The notes beneath the pieces were generated by a model that did not search any database, was not told where the DNA came from, and saw nothing but the letters and a program-made list of their open reading frames with translations. Shown piece after piece: positions 43,021-50,993 of a stretch of 64,000 bases of DNA; position 1 is the stretch's first letter; each line of letters starts with the position of its first letter. A program made the translations under genes and the position numbers. This stretch comes from Terrimesophilobacter mesophilus. GTDB taxonomy: Bacteria > Actinomycetota > Actinomycetes > Actinomycetales > Microbacteriaceae. Location of the stretch: positions 1,488,001-1,552,000 of the forward strand of contig NZ_JACHBP010000001.1 of the NCBI RefSeq assembly GCF_014200375.1, in the 5' to 3' direction.

Positions 43021-43072
43021 TAAGCCAGCTTAGTGAATAGTCAGCCTGCTGAGCAAATCATCAGCCGGCTGA
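43021..43072. promoter_or_regulatory. Three tandem 12-bp MarR palindromes, 20-bp period
   Basis: TAAGCCAGCTTA (43021-43032), TCAGCCTGCTGA (43041-43052) and TCAGCCGGCTGA (43061-43072) are spaced exactly 20 bp apart between the divergent pump and marR genes. The third is a perfect palindrome. The regular spacing places repressor dimers on nearly the same helix face; they cover the pump promoter region and approach the marR -10 (TATCCT, 43093-43098). Confidence 0.8.
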
Positions 43073-43104
43073 TTATGACCGGCGCGGGGCGCTATCCTGA
43101 ACCC

Positions 43105-43560
43105 GTGGAGGAGATCCAGGAACCCGCAGAGGCCGAGCATGGTCCGATGGCGGAATGGCCGACCGGCCGGCTCCTGTCGACGGCAGCGCGGCTGGTCGAA
43201 CACGCCTGGCTGGATGCGCTCGACGAACGAGGACTCTCCCACGCCGGCCTCATCGCCCTGCACCTACTGGGCGAGGAGCCGACGAACCAGACCGACCTCG
43301 CCGAGCGGGCCCGCGTCGAGAACCAGACCATGTCCCGCACGCTCGACCGGCTCGAACGCGAGGGCTACTTGCTGCGCGAGCGCGACCCGCGCGACAGACG
43401 CCGCCACATCGTGACCCGGACGGCGGCGGGCTCTGCGGTCTGGGAGTCGACGCGCTCACTCGAAAGCGACGTGTTCCCGGCGCTCACCGACCCGGATGGG
43501 CTCCGCCACGCGCTCCTCGAACTCATCAAAGCGGGTACGGCGCGTCGCTGGCGCCCGTAG
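43105..43560 (+). CDS. MarR-family repressor of the adjacent efflux pump
   Basis: A 151-residue winged-helix repressor. It has a helical dimerisation N-terminus, an HTH at about residues 55-80 (NQTDLAERARVENQTMSRTL) and the wing REGYLLRERDPRDRRRHIVT with the family's DxRxxR motif. GTG 43105 is chosen because TATCCT (43093-43098) stands 6 nt upstream, the leaderless spacing. An upstream ATG frame start would put the operators inside the gene. It controls the divergent DHA2 pump and itself. Confidence 0.9.
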   Translation: MEEIQEPAEAEHGPMAEWPTGRLLSTAARLVEHAWLDALDERGLSHAGLIALHLLGEEPTNQTDLAERARVENQTMSRTLDRLEREGYLLRERDPRDRRRHIVTRTAAGSAVWESTRSLESDVFPALTDPDGLRHALLELIKAGTARRWRP

Positions 43561-43572
43561 TAACGTCAATCC

Positions 43573-44454
43573 ATGACGTTCAACCCCGACTCCAACATCG
43601 GCTCAGGCAAGGTCAGCCGCCGCGGTCGCAACACCGGCATCGCCGTGGGTGGCGGCGGGGTCGTGGCGGTCATCCTCGCGCTCGTGTCCCCACTGCTCGG
43701 CGTCGACCTCACCCCGCTGGCGGGCATGTTCGGCGATTCGGGGCAGTCCCAGACCACGACATCCGACCACCTGGAACAGTGCCAGACCGGCGCCGATGCC
43801 AACAACGACGTCGAGTGCCTCATGAAGGGTGCCGCCGCCTCCCTCGACGCTTACTGGTCCGGCATGTTCGCGCAGGAGGGTCTCACCTACCGCTCCCCGG
43901 CCGACTTCGTCCTGTTCACGGGTTCGACGAGCACCGGATGCGGCACCGCCTCGAGCGCGACGGGCCCGTTCTACTGCCCGCCGGATGAGACCATCTACGT
44001 CGACACCGGATTCTTCGACGAGCTCCGCAGCCAGTTCGGAGCGACGGGCGGGCCGCTCGCCGAGATGTATGTCGTTGCGCACGAGTGGGGCCACCACATC
44101 CAGAACGTCCTCGGCACGATGGACAACCTGAACCTGCAGCAGACCGGGCCGACCTCGGACTCCGTGCGTCTCGAACTGCAGGCGGACTGCTACGGCGGAT
44201 CGTGGGCGAAGGATGCCTCGACGGTCCCCGACTCGAGCGGTGTCCCGTTCCTGAAGCCGATCACGAAGCAGCAGATCAATGATGCTCTCAACGCGGCGCA
44301 GGTGATCGGCGACGACCGCATCCAGGAGCAGGCGACCGGCCAGGTCAACCCGGAGTCATGGACGCACGGTTCGAGCGCCCAGCGCCAGAAGTGGTTCTCG
44401 ATCGGCTTCGACAAGGGGCCGACCGCCTGCAACACGTTCGACGTGAATCCGTAG
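43573..44454 (+). CDS. Neutral zinc metallopeptidase (YpfJ family)
   Basis: A 293-residue membrane-anchored protein with one N-terminal TM helix (about residues 22-45, GIAVGGGGVVAVILALVSPL) and an outside catalytic domain with the zincin motif AHEWGHHIQNVLG and a downstream third ligand in LELQADCYGGSWA. Four cysteines (CQTG, ECLM, GCGT, YCPP) may form disulfides. Its natural substrate is not known. TAACGT (43561-43566) is 6 nt before the ATG, so the mRNA is probably leaderless and separate from marR. Confidence 0.93.
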   Translation: MTFNPDSNIGSGKVSRRGRNTGIAVGGGGVVAVILALVSPLLGVDLTPLAGMFGDSGQSQTTTSDHLEQCQTGADANNDVECLMKGAAASLDAYWSGMFAQEGLTYRSPADFVLFTGSTSTGCGTASSATGPFYCPPDETIYVDTGFFDELRSQFGATGGPLAEMYVVAHEWGHHIQNVLGTMDNLNLQQTGPTSDSVRLELQADCYGGSWAKDASTVPDSSGVPFLKPITKQQINDALNAAQVIGDDRIQEQATGQVNPESWTHGSSAQRQKWFSIGFDKGPTACNTFDVNP

Positions 44455-44487
44455 AAGGCGGGCAGTGGTCCTGGAGCGCCTGCTCGG

Positions 44488-44865
44488 CTAGGTCGCCGGC
44501 GTCTCTTCCTTCATCGCCGCGATCTTCGCGTGCACCTCATCCATGTCGAGTTCGCGCACGGCCGTGATCACCTGGTCGAGTGCGTGGCCCGGCAGTGCTC
44601 CCGGCTGGGAGAACACGAGCACGCCGTCGCGGAAGGCCATGAGGGTCGGGATGGAGGTGATGCCCATCGCCCCGGACAGCGCCTGCTCGGCGTCGGTGTC
44701 GACCTTCGCGAAGGTCACGTCGGTGTTGGCGTCACTCGCCTTGTCGAAGATGGGGCCGAACTGGCGGCACGGGCCGCACCATGCAGCCCAGAAGTCGACG
44801 AGCGTGATTCCGGGTGCGGTGACAGTCGTCTCGAAGTCTTCGCCGGTGAGGTTCACGGTGGGCAT
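44488..44865 (-). CDS. trxA: Thioredoxin
   Basis: A 125-residue thioredoxin-fold disulfide reductase with the WCGPC active site (LVDFWAAWCGPCRQFGPIFD), the cis-proline segment ITSIPTLMAF, and a short extra C-terminal helix (KIAAMKEETPAT). It is cytoplasmic and would be reduced by thioredoxin reductase, which is not in the window. SD AAAGGAT precedes ATG 44865. A second canonical trxA near dnaA/oriC is usual in actinobacteria, so this is probably an accessory copy. Confidence 0.95.
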   Translation of the reverse strand: MPTVNLTGEDFETTVTAPGITLVDFWAAWCGPCRQFGPIFDKASDANTDVTFAKVDTDAEQALSGAMGITSIPTLMAFRDGVLVFSQPGALPGHALDQVITAVRELDMDEVHAKIAAMKEETPAT

Positions 44866-44979
44866 GGCACATCCTTTGCTGTGTTCATCGATGTCAGTGT
44901 GACCAACGTGGCGAGTCGCCGCGGTATTCCTATGGTCGCCTCGACGGTCGGCGAAGCAAGTCCCGGGATCACGCCCGAG

Positions 44980-45564
44980 CTACCTCTTCTTCACGGCTGC
45001 CTTCATCGCCTTCTTCGCCTCGCGGACGAGCTTCAACGATTCGACATTCGTGACGTCGGCGATGGAGCGATGAGAGCCGGGGTCGCCGTAATGGCCGCTC
45101 GCCTCGCGCCAGTCGGCCGCGGTGAGGCCGAGCTGCTTGCCGAGCAGGGCCAGGAAGATCTTCGCCTTCTGCTCGCCGAAGCCGGGCAGCGCCTGCAACC
45201 GTCGGAGGATCTCTGCGCCGCTGGGGGCGCTGCCATCCTGGCCGGCGGATGTCCAGATCGCGGCCGTGTCGCCGCCCCAGTCGTCGCGCACCGCCGCGGC
45301 CAGCGCCTGCACGCGGGTGGCCATGGACGCGGGGAAGCGGTGGACGGCCGGCGACATCCGGAACGCCTCGAGGAAAGCATCCGGGTCGCAGCCGGCGATC
45401 GTGGCGGGGTCGATCGCGCCCAGGCGGTCGCGCAGTTTCGCGGGGCCGGCGAACGCGGTCTCCATGGGCACCTGCTGGTCGAGGAGCATGCCCACCAGGA
45501 GTGCGAAGGGGTTGTCGGTGAGGAGCGCGTCGGCGGAGTCGTCGCCGGTCAGGTGGAGTCCCAT
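44980..45564 (-). CDS. HhH-GPD base-excision DNA glycosylase-like protein
   Basis: A 194-residue member of the short actinobacterial HhH-GPD group. It begins LHLTGDDSADALLTDNPFAL, followed by LLDQQVPMETAFAGP, and the helix-hairpin-helix is LQALPGFGEQKAKIFLALLG. It is expected to excise alkylated or otherwise damaged bases, but lesion specificity is unknown. ATG 45564 (GLHLTG) agrees with the family N-terminus; ATG 45585 would add seven residues. It is upstream of trxA in the same direction (114-bp gap). Confidence 0.85.
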   Translation of the reverse strand: MGLHLTGDDSADALLTDNPFALLVGMLLDQQVPMETAFAGPAKLRDRLGAIDPATIAGCDPDAFLEAFRMSPAVHRFPASMATRVQALAAAVRDDWGGDTAAIWTSAGQDGSAPSGAEILRRLQALPGFGEQKAKIFLALLGKQLGLTAADWREASGHYGDPGSHRSIADVTNVESLKLVREAKKAMKAAVKKR

Positions 45565-45669
45565 GCCGCCATTCTCGCACTCCATCCCGCGACGGTACCG
45601 GCGTCTTCGGCGCTGACGCGTGCGGCGGCTGCTTGCCGTTGTCGGTGCACAAGAGTAGGAACAGTAGCC

Positions 45670-46356
45670 ATGAAGATGCTTCTCACCTCGTCCGGCATCC
45701 GGAACCGGAGCATCTCCGATGCGCTCGTCTCGCTGCTCGGCAAGCCGATCGCCGAGTCCACTGCCCTGTTCATCCCCACCGGGATCTACCCGTTCCCCGG
45801 CGGGCCCGAGCAGGCGTGGAAGGCGATCACCGGTGCGTCGGAGAATCCGCTGTGCGGGCTGGGCTGGAAGTCGGTGGGCGTGATGGAGCTCACGGCGCTG
45901 CCCAGCATCCGGGACGAGTATTGGGTGCCGGCGGTGCGGGAGGCGGATGCGCTGCTCGTGTGGGGCGGCGATGTGCTGTATCTGGTCCACTGGATGCGGC
46001 AGTCCGGGCTCGCCGACCTCCTGCCGTCACTGGATGACCTGGTCTACGTGGGGGTGAGCGCCGGCAGCATCGCGCTGACCCCGTACAACCCTGATTTCGA
46101 GTTCGATCTCGCGTTCGTTCCGGATGGCAGCGACATGGCGGTGGGCGGCGAGCGCGCGCTCGGGTTCGTTGACTTCACCCTGTACCCGCACCTGAATCAT
46201 CAGGATATGGAGGACACGACGCTCGAGAACATCGGGAAGTGGGCGGCCGGCATCCCGGTTCCGACCTATGCGATCGACGACGAGACGGCCATCAGGGTCG
46301 TCGACGGCGTCGTCGAGGTTGTCTCGGAGGGGACCTGGAAACTGTTCGAGCCCTGA
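45670..46356 (+). CDS. Peptidase S51-like (peptidase E) protein
   Basis: A 228-residue class I glutamine-amidotransferase-fold protein of the S51 family. The nucleophile elbow is YVGVSAGSIALTP (Ser in GxSAG), and the oxyanion/substrate segment is LLVWGGDVLYLVHWMR. Peptidase E cleaves aspartyl dipeptides; this homologue may share that activity. ATG 45670 follows AGGA. It is divergent from the glycosylase gene and has no cotranscribed neighbours. Confidence 0.88.
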   Translation: MKMLLTSSGIRNRSISDALVSLLGKPIAESTALFIPTGIYPFPGGPEQAWKAITGASENPLCGLGWKSVGVMELTALPSIRDEYWVPAVREADALLVWGGDVLYLVHWMRQSGLADLLPSLDDLVYVGVSAGSIALTPYNPDFEFDLAFVPDGSDMAVGGERALGFVDFTLYPHLNHQDMEDTTLENIGKWAAGIPVPTYAIDDETAIRVVDGVVEVVSEGTWKLFEP

Positions 46357-46391
46357 GGTCGTGGTTTCAGGGACCGCCCGGGCCGCGCCCC

Positions 46392-46450
46392 GACTCAGCC
46401 CGCCCTGACTCGGCCCGCTCCGACTCACTCCGCCTCGACTCACCCCACCC
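46392..46450. repeat. Degenerate 15-bp tandem repeat
   Basis: GACTC begins at 46392, 46407, 46422 and 46437, an exact 15-bp period, with pyrimidine-rich spacers (for example GACTCAGCCCGCCCT). It fills the gap between the convergent peptidase E and MFS genes. No terminator hairpin is obvious there. Confidence 0.65.
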
Positions 46451-46512
46451 GTCCGCGATGCGCCGGTTCGAACATCCGCATCGCAGTCGACCTCAGCATT
46501 GTGCCCGCAGAA

Positions 46513-47829
46513 TCAGATGTCGCCGTGCCGCGCCCGCCGGAACGGCGACACCGCCAGGATGATCGCGACGACGATGAGCCCGGCGATCCCGATCCACATC
46601 GCCTCGCGATAGCCGATCGTCTCGGCGAGGATGCCGCCGATCGGTGCTCCGACGACGATCATCGCGCGATTGATCGAGCGGATGGACGTGTTCATGCGCC
46701 CCTGGAGGGCATCCGGGGTCACGGACTGCCGGTAGCCGAGCGTATTCGCGTTCTCGAGGCCCATCCCGGCGCCGAAGATGAACTGGCCGAGGCAGAGGAT
46801 GCCGACCACCATGACCACGGCACCCGGGTCGATGCCCGCGCCGGCACCCACGCCACCTGCCGCGACGCCGACTCCCGGCGCGAGCGCGACGACGACCCAC
46901 CCGAGCGGCATGAGCAGGTTGGCGACGATCGCGGTCCGTCCGGCGCCCCACCGGATGCCGAGCCGGGTCGAGTAGAGGGCTCCGACGAGCGAGCCGAGGC
47001 CGGCCGTCGCGAGGGTGATGCCGAGGTGGAGGGCGTCCAGGTGCAGGCCCAGGAGCACGAAGGCGACGAAGGCGGTGCCCAGGATGCTGTTGAACAGGAA
47101 CCACACGTGGGTCGCGATGGCGAGCGGGGCGAGCATCCGGTGCCGGTACACCCAGCGCAGGCCCTCGGCGAGCTCGGCGAACAGGCTGCGGCGCCCGTCG
47201 GGCGGGTTCGCTGCGGGTTCGCCGACCCGGATGCGCGAGAGCGTGAGCGCGGAGACCAGATAGCTGGCGACATCCACGAGGATCGCGATCGGCGCGGTCA
47301 GCGCGGAGATGAGCGCGCCACCGACGATCGGGCCGGTGGTCTGGGCGACCGCGCCGCTCTGGTCGATGCGGGCGTTGGCGGCGAGAAGGGCGCTGCGCGG
47401 GACGAGGCGCGGAAGGTAGGACTGCGAGGCGGAGTCGTTCATGAGGGTGAGGGTCCCGTACGCGAAGGCGATGGCGAGGACGGCGAGGAGGCTCAGCCAT
47501 CCGAGCCACCAGAGCACGGGGATGAGTGCGAGCAGCACGGCGCATCCGAGGTCGGTGGCGATGAGGACGGGGCGTCGTCGCCTTCGGTCGATGAGCACGC
47601 CGAGGACAAGACCGAACAGCAGGTAGGGCAGCCAGCGGGAGGCACCCAGGAGCCCGACATCCACTGCCGTGCCGCCGAGCGTCGTGACGACGAGCACTTG
47701 CAGCGCGAGCACCGTGACGTAGTCGCCGAAGCCGGAGACGGTTTCCGCGGTCCAGAACCGCAGGAACCCCGGATGCCGGAACACGTCGCGCGGAGGCGGC
47801 GCCGCTTCTCGCTCGTTTGGGTCCGTCAT
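46513..47829 (-). CDS. MFS transporter (DHA3/enterobactin-exporter type)
   Basis: A 438-residue major facilitator with 12 helices: FRHPGFLRFWTAETVSGFGD at TM1 and GVLIDRRRRRPVLIATDLG in the TM2-3 loop, a layout typical of MFS_3 (EntS-like) exporters of drugs or siderophores. A glycine/alanine-rich segment (GVGVAAGGVGAGAGIDPGAV) links two C-terminal helices. ATG 47829 is placed at the start of homology; ATG 47877, which has a CGGGAG box, would add 16 residues. Substrate is unknown. Confidence 0.88.
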   Translation of the reverse strand: MTDPNEREAAPPPRDVFRHPGFLRFWTAETVSGFGDYVTVLALQVLVVTTLGGTAVDVGLLGASRWLPYLLFGLVLGVLIDRRRRRPVLIATDLGCAVLLALIPVLWWLGWLSLLAVLAIAFAYGTLTLMNDSASQSYLPRLVPRSALLAANARIDQSGAVAQTTGPIVGGALISALTAPIAILVDVASYLVSALTLSRIRVGEPAANPPDGRRSLFAELAEGLRWVYRHRMLAPLAIATHVWFLFNSILGTAFVAFVLLGLHLDALHLGITLATAGLGSLVGALYSTRLGIRWGAGRTAIVANLLMPLGWVVVALAPGVGVAAGGVGAGAGIDPGAVVMVVGILCLGQFIFGAGMGLENANTLGYRQSVTPDALQGRMNTSIRSINRAMIVVGAPIGGILAETIGYREAMWIGIAGLIVVAIILAVSPFRRARHGDI

Positions 47830-48013
47830 GCGACTCGATCCGTTGGGGTCGTGTTCGAGTCTAGGAGCGCCGCTCATCGCTCCCGGCGAGATCTGCCGCA
47901 CTCGTCATCCGATTTCCGGCAATCTGGTCCAGGATGTCGAAATGGCGCACCGTTCTTCGTGGTACCAGTGAGAGGCGGCCGACGGGGCCGCCCCGCGTGA
48001 AGGGAGAAAGCTC

Positions 48014-48373
48014 ATGGCGCACTACTTTCTGGTGGTCTGGGGTCCGAGCGATTATGGCGAGTTCGACACGTACGGCACGCAGGAGGAACGCGATGCCCAG
48101 ATGGAAGCCACCGGCGCCTTCAACGACAGGCTCAGGGAGGAGGGCAGCTTCGTCTACGCGAACGGCCTGACCGAGCCGTCGACCGCGACCGTCGTCGACG
48201 GCACCGGGGCGGAGCCGATCTTCACCGACGGGCCCTACCTCGAGTCGAAGGAGTACTTCGCGGGCCTCTGGATCGTCGACGTTCCGGATCTCGATGCGGC
48301 GCTCATGCTCGCCGCCGAGGGTTCGAAGGCGTGCGGACGCAAGGTCGAGGTCCGCCCGACGGGCAGCGTGTGA
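48014..48373 (+). CDS. YCII/DGPF-domain protein of an ECF42 module
   Basis: A 119-residue DGPF (YCII-related) protein. The diagnostic motif occurs as TDGPYLESKEYFAGLWIVDV, close to the family consensus DGPFAETKE. The fold is a ferredoxin-like dimer of unknown biochemical role. In ECF42 loci one or more DGPF genes are cotranscribed with the sigma factor. Here GTGA overlap with the sigma gene at 48370-48373 confirms that arrangement. SD AAGGGAG precedes ATG 48014. Confidence 0.93.
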   Translation: MAHYFLVVWGPSDYGEFDTYGTQEERDAQMEATGAFNDRLREEGSFVYANGLTEPSTATVVDGTGAEPIFTDGPYLESKEYFAGLWIVDVPDLDAALMLAAEGSKACGRKVEVRPTGSV

Positions 48374-49614
48374 CGGACGCCGTCGCCGAGGCGATCACCC
48401 GCGTCCACCGTGAGGAGTGGGCGCGGGTGGTTGCCTCGCTCACCCGTCGGTTCGGCGATCTCGGCCTCGCCGAGGACATGGCCGGCGAGGCCTTCGCGAC
48501 CGCGGTCGAGAGGTGGCCTCGCGACGGCATTCCCCCGAACCCGGGTGCCTGGGTCACCTTGACCGCCAGCCGCAAGGCGATCGACCGGCTGCGGCGGGAG
48601 GCGCGGCGCGATGCGAAGCACCAGGAGGCGCTCATGCTTCACGACGACAGTCCGCCCGAGCCCGCGGGCGCGGTCGACGACGACCGGCTGCGCCTGCTCT
48701 TCACCTGCTGTCATCCGGCGCTCTCGATGGAGGCCCGCGTCGCGCTGACCCTGCGGATGGTCGGTGGCCTGACCGTGCCCGAGATCGCCCACGCGTTCCT
48801 CGTTCTGGAGGTCACGATGGGCCAGCGCATCACGCGCGCGAAGGGCAAGATCAGGGCCGCCGGCATCCCGTTCCGGGTCCCAGAGGCGCACGACCTGCCG
48901 GCGCGGGTCGCCGGGGTGCTCGCCGTGCTCTACCTCGTCTTCAACGAGGGCTACCTCGCTTCGGGCACCGAGTCCGAACCGGTGCGTCGCGAGCTCACGG
49001 CGGAGGCGATCCGGATGACGCGGCTCGTGCGGGAGCTTCTTCCGCACGACGGCGAGGTGGCCGGCCTGCTCGCCCTCATGCTGCTGACCGAGGCGCGGGC
49101 GGCCGCGCGCGTTTCGGCATCCGGTGAGCTCGTGCGACTCGATGAGCAGGATCGGGGCGCGTGGGACCACGCGCTCATCGTCGAGGGCATCGCTCTCGTG
49201 CGCGAGCGTGTGGATGCCGTGGCCCGCGGCGAGGCCGTGCCCGGTCGCTACCAGCTGCTGGCTGCGATCAACGCGGTCCACACGTCGGTGCCCGACGCGC
49301 GCGACACCGATTGGTCGCAGGTTCTCGCGCTCTACGATCAGCTCGCAGGCGTAAACCCGAGCCCGATCGTGGCGCTCAACCGTGCGATCGCGGTGTCTGA
49401 GCTCGACGGTCCGGATGTCGCCCTCGCCTCCGTCGAGCGCCTCGCGACCGCGCTCGACGACTACCACGCCTTCCACGCGACGCGCGCGGACCTGCTGCGA
49501 CGCCTCGGACGCTCGGCCGACGCGCGCATTGCCTACGACCGCGCGATCGCACTCGCGGGCAACTCGGCCGAGGTCGCGCATCTGACGCGCCGCCGCGACC
49601 AGCTCGGCCACTGA
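48370..49614 (+). CDS. ECF42-group RNA polymerase sigma factor
   Basis: A 414-residue ECF sigma factor. Residues about 10-75 form sigma2 (HREEWARVVASLTRRFGDLG, then WPRDGIPPNPGAWVTLTASR), about 110-165 sigma4 (LTLRMVGGLTVPEIAHAFLV). About 180-414 is the long TPR-like extension (NEGYLA, GRYQLLAAINAVH, NPSPIVALNRAIAVSELDGP) that distinguishes ECF42. No anti-sigma factor is encoded; activity is thought to be controlled through the extension. The start GTG 48370 overlaps the DGPF gene. Its target promoters probably include the DGPF gene, but none could be defined here. Confidence 0.93.
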   Translation: MTDAVAEAITRVHREEWARVVASLTRRFGDLGLAEDMAGEAFATAVERWPRDGIPPNPGAWVTLTASRKAIDRLRREARRDAKHQEALMLHDDSPPEPAGAVDDDRLRLLFTCCHPALSMEARVALTLRMVGGLTVPEIAHAFLVLEVTMGQRITRAKGKIRAAGIPFRVPEAHDLPARVAGVLAVLYLVFNEGYLASGTESEPVRRELTAEAIRMTRLVRELLPHDGEVAGLLALMLLTEARAAARVSASGELVRLDEQDRGAWDHALIVEGIALVRERVDAVARGEAVPGRYQLLAAINAVHTSVPDARDTDWSQVLALYDQLAGVNPSPIVALNRAIAVSELDGPDVALASVERLATALDDYHAFHATRADLLRRLGRSADARIAYDRAIALAGNSAEVAHLTRRRDQLGH

Positions 49615-49686
49615 GCCGCTGGGACCCTGGGCCGGTGGGCCATATCCGCCCTTCTTCTGCATCGCCATCCGGGGCTACCATTCGTC

Positions 49687-50178
49687 ATGGCCACCAGCGA
49701 AGACGTCACGCGCAAAGTCCGGAAACCCGTTAGGCGCACGGCCGCAGAGTCGGAAACCTTCACGCTCAAGGAGTCCATGACCGGCCGGGCGAGCCCCGCG
49801 AAAGCGGCAGATGGCGACGAGCCCGTCTTCGACTACATCGCGCACCTGCCGCAGCCGCAGCGCGGCATCGCCGAGGCGATCGATGCGCTCGCAGCGAAGA
49901 CGCTGCCTGGCCTCGAGCGTTCGGTCAAGTGGGGTATGGCCTACTACGGGGTGGGCGATGGATGGTGTTTCAGTAGCGGCGGATTCGCCGATAACGTGAA
50001 GCTCATGTTCGTGAACGGCGTGACGCTCGACCCCGTGCCGCCGGTGACGCCGGTCGGGATGGGCAAGGCGACGCGCGGAGTCGAGCTCGCATCCCTCGAC
50101 GATCTCGACGAGATGCAGCTCGCAGACTGGATGAGGCAGATCACGTCCCGGCCGGGTGTCGGCGGCAGGAGGAAGTGA
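49687..50178 (+). CDS. DUF1801-domain protein
   Basis: A 163-residue protein with an Ala/Lys-rich N-terminal tail (about 1-40) and a DUF1801 (YdhG-like) domain: IAHLPQPQRGIAEAIDALAA, SVKWGMAYYGVGDGWCFSSG and VKLMFVNG. The biochemical role of the domain is unknown; some relatives are involved in metal or oxidative-stress handling. TACCAT (49676-49681) is 5 nt before ATG 49687, indicating a leaderless transcript. It is a single-gene unit. Confidence 0.85.
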   Translation: MATSEDVTRKVRKPVRRTAAESETFTLKESMTGRASPAKAADGDEPVFDYIAHLPQPQRGIAEAIDALAAKTLPGLERSVKWGMAYYGVGDGWCFSSGGFADNVKLMFVNGVTLDPVPPVTPVGMGKATRGVELASLDDLDEMQLADWMRQITSRPGVGGRRK

Positions 50179-50268
50179 GTTCACCGCGAGATCCGGTGGT
50201 ATCTCAGGGAAACTGAGGTTGCCCTGACCCTACTCGAGGAAACGAAGCCCCTGCTCTTGCAGGGCCGC

Positions 50269-50415
50269 CTAGAGGATACGGATGGCCTTGAGCCCGATCC
50301 CATGCAGAGCGAGGAGCTGCGATCGCGTGAGCGACGCAACCTGCTCCATCCGGATGATGCCCGCTTCGTGGAGCGCCCGTGTCGCAGGGCTGCCGATCGA
50401 GGGAAGGTCGCTCAT
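50269..50415 (-). CDS. Small helix-hairpin-helix DNA-binding protein, apparently truncated
   Basis: A 48-residue HhH protein: SDLPSIGSPATRALHEAGI, then LTRSQLLALHGIGLKAIRIL. Related proteins continue with one more helix after this motif. Here a TAG stop (50271-50269) follows IRIL, yet the same frame remains open for 12 codons beyond it (AALQEQGLRFLE) to a TAG at 50231-50229. That tail looks like the family's missing last helix, so this is likely a nonsense-truncated allele. ATG 50415 is the start nearest the domain. Confidence 0.6.
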   Translation of the reverse strand: MSDLPSIGSPATRALHEAGIIRMEQVASLTRSQLLALHGIGLKAIRIL

Positions 50416-50451
50416 GGGAGAAATGCTACGCAGTCGTCCCGGATACTGTGG

Positions 50452-50524
50452 TGGCTCCGACCGGCGTCGATCCGGTGACCTCACGATTTTCAGTCGTGCG
50501 CTCTACCAACTGAGCTACAGAGCC
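50452..50524 (-). tRNA. tRNA-Phe (GAA)
   Basis: A 73-nt cloverleaf on the minus strand with acceptor GGCTCTG pairing CGGAGCC, D loop AGCTCAGTTGGTAGAGC, anticodon loop CTGAAAA (GAA) and T arm CCGGATCGACGCCGG. CCA is not encoded. It is the last of three clustered tRNAs. Confidence 0.97.
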
Positions 50525-50580
50525 GTGCCCTCCCCGGAGGGAGGTAAGGCACAGCCACTGGCGAGAGTGGCCGTGCCTTG

Positions 50581-50654
50581 CGACCCTGACCGGACTTGAA
50601 CCGGCGACCTCCGCCGTGACAGGGCGGCGCGCTAACCAACTGCGCTACAGGGCC
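50581..50654 (-). tRNA. tRNA-Asp (GTC)
   Basis: A 74-nt cloverleaf with acceptor GGCCCTG/CAGGGTC, anticodon loop CTGTCAC (GTC), T arm GCCGGTTCAAGTCCGGT and discriminator G73, the aspartate identity base. CCA is not encoded. Confidence 0.97.
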
Positions 50655-50677
50655 TAGCTATTCAGTTACATGTCTGG

Positions 50678-50750
50678 TGACCCCAACGGGATTCGAACCC
50701 GTGCTGCCGCCGTGAAAGGGCGGTGTCCTAGGCCACTAAACGATGGGGCC
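50678..50750 (-). tRNA. tRNA-Glu (TTC)
   Basis: A 73-nt cloverleaf with acceptor GGCCCCA/TGGGGTC, anticodon loop CTTTCAC (TTC) and T arm ACGGGTTCGAATCCCGT. Unlike the other two, the genomic bases 50677-50675 read CCA after the discriminator A. It is first in the Glu-Asp-Phe order usual in actinobacteria. Confidence 0.97.
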
Positions 50751-50921
50751 AGGAAGTGTTGAACCTTCTTAGCTACCGACGTTCAAGCATAAGGGTGACC
50801 CCCGGTTTTGCCAAACGCGCAGATTCGGCCACACCGGCGACAATCCCCGCCATCCGGATGCCGGGAAGTAGGTTCAAGTGAAACTTGAGGCTTCGATGTG
50901 CTGGCCATGTCGCGAAAGCCT

Positions 50922-50951
50922 TGTTACTGTGGCAGATGTTAACAATGTTAC
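50922..50951 (+). promoter_or_regulatory. TGTTAM repeats upstream of the M23 peptidase gene
   Basis: TGTTAC (50922-50927), TGTTAA (50937-50942) and TGTTAC (50946-50951) lie 43-72 bp before the start codon in an otherwise plain 240-bp gap. Repeated GTTAC-type motifs before cell-wall hydrolase genes recall MtrA-type response-regulator sites, but the match is loose and unproven. A small CAAGT-GAA-ACTTG hairpin sits at 50875-50887. Confidence 0.35.
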
Positions 50952-50993
50952 TGGCGTGATCAGAGGGGTCGCGTGCCAGAAAGCTGGGGAATC

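Noticed and set aside
46501..48000. 499-codon plus-strand open frame
   Set aside because: It is antisense to a well-supported MFS transporter and consists of Arg/Glu/Asp-rich shadow sequence.
50806..50826. Possible copy of the tilS repeat near CCCCCGGTTTTGCC
   Set aside because: Similarity is limited to a few G/C-rich words with no extended alignment.
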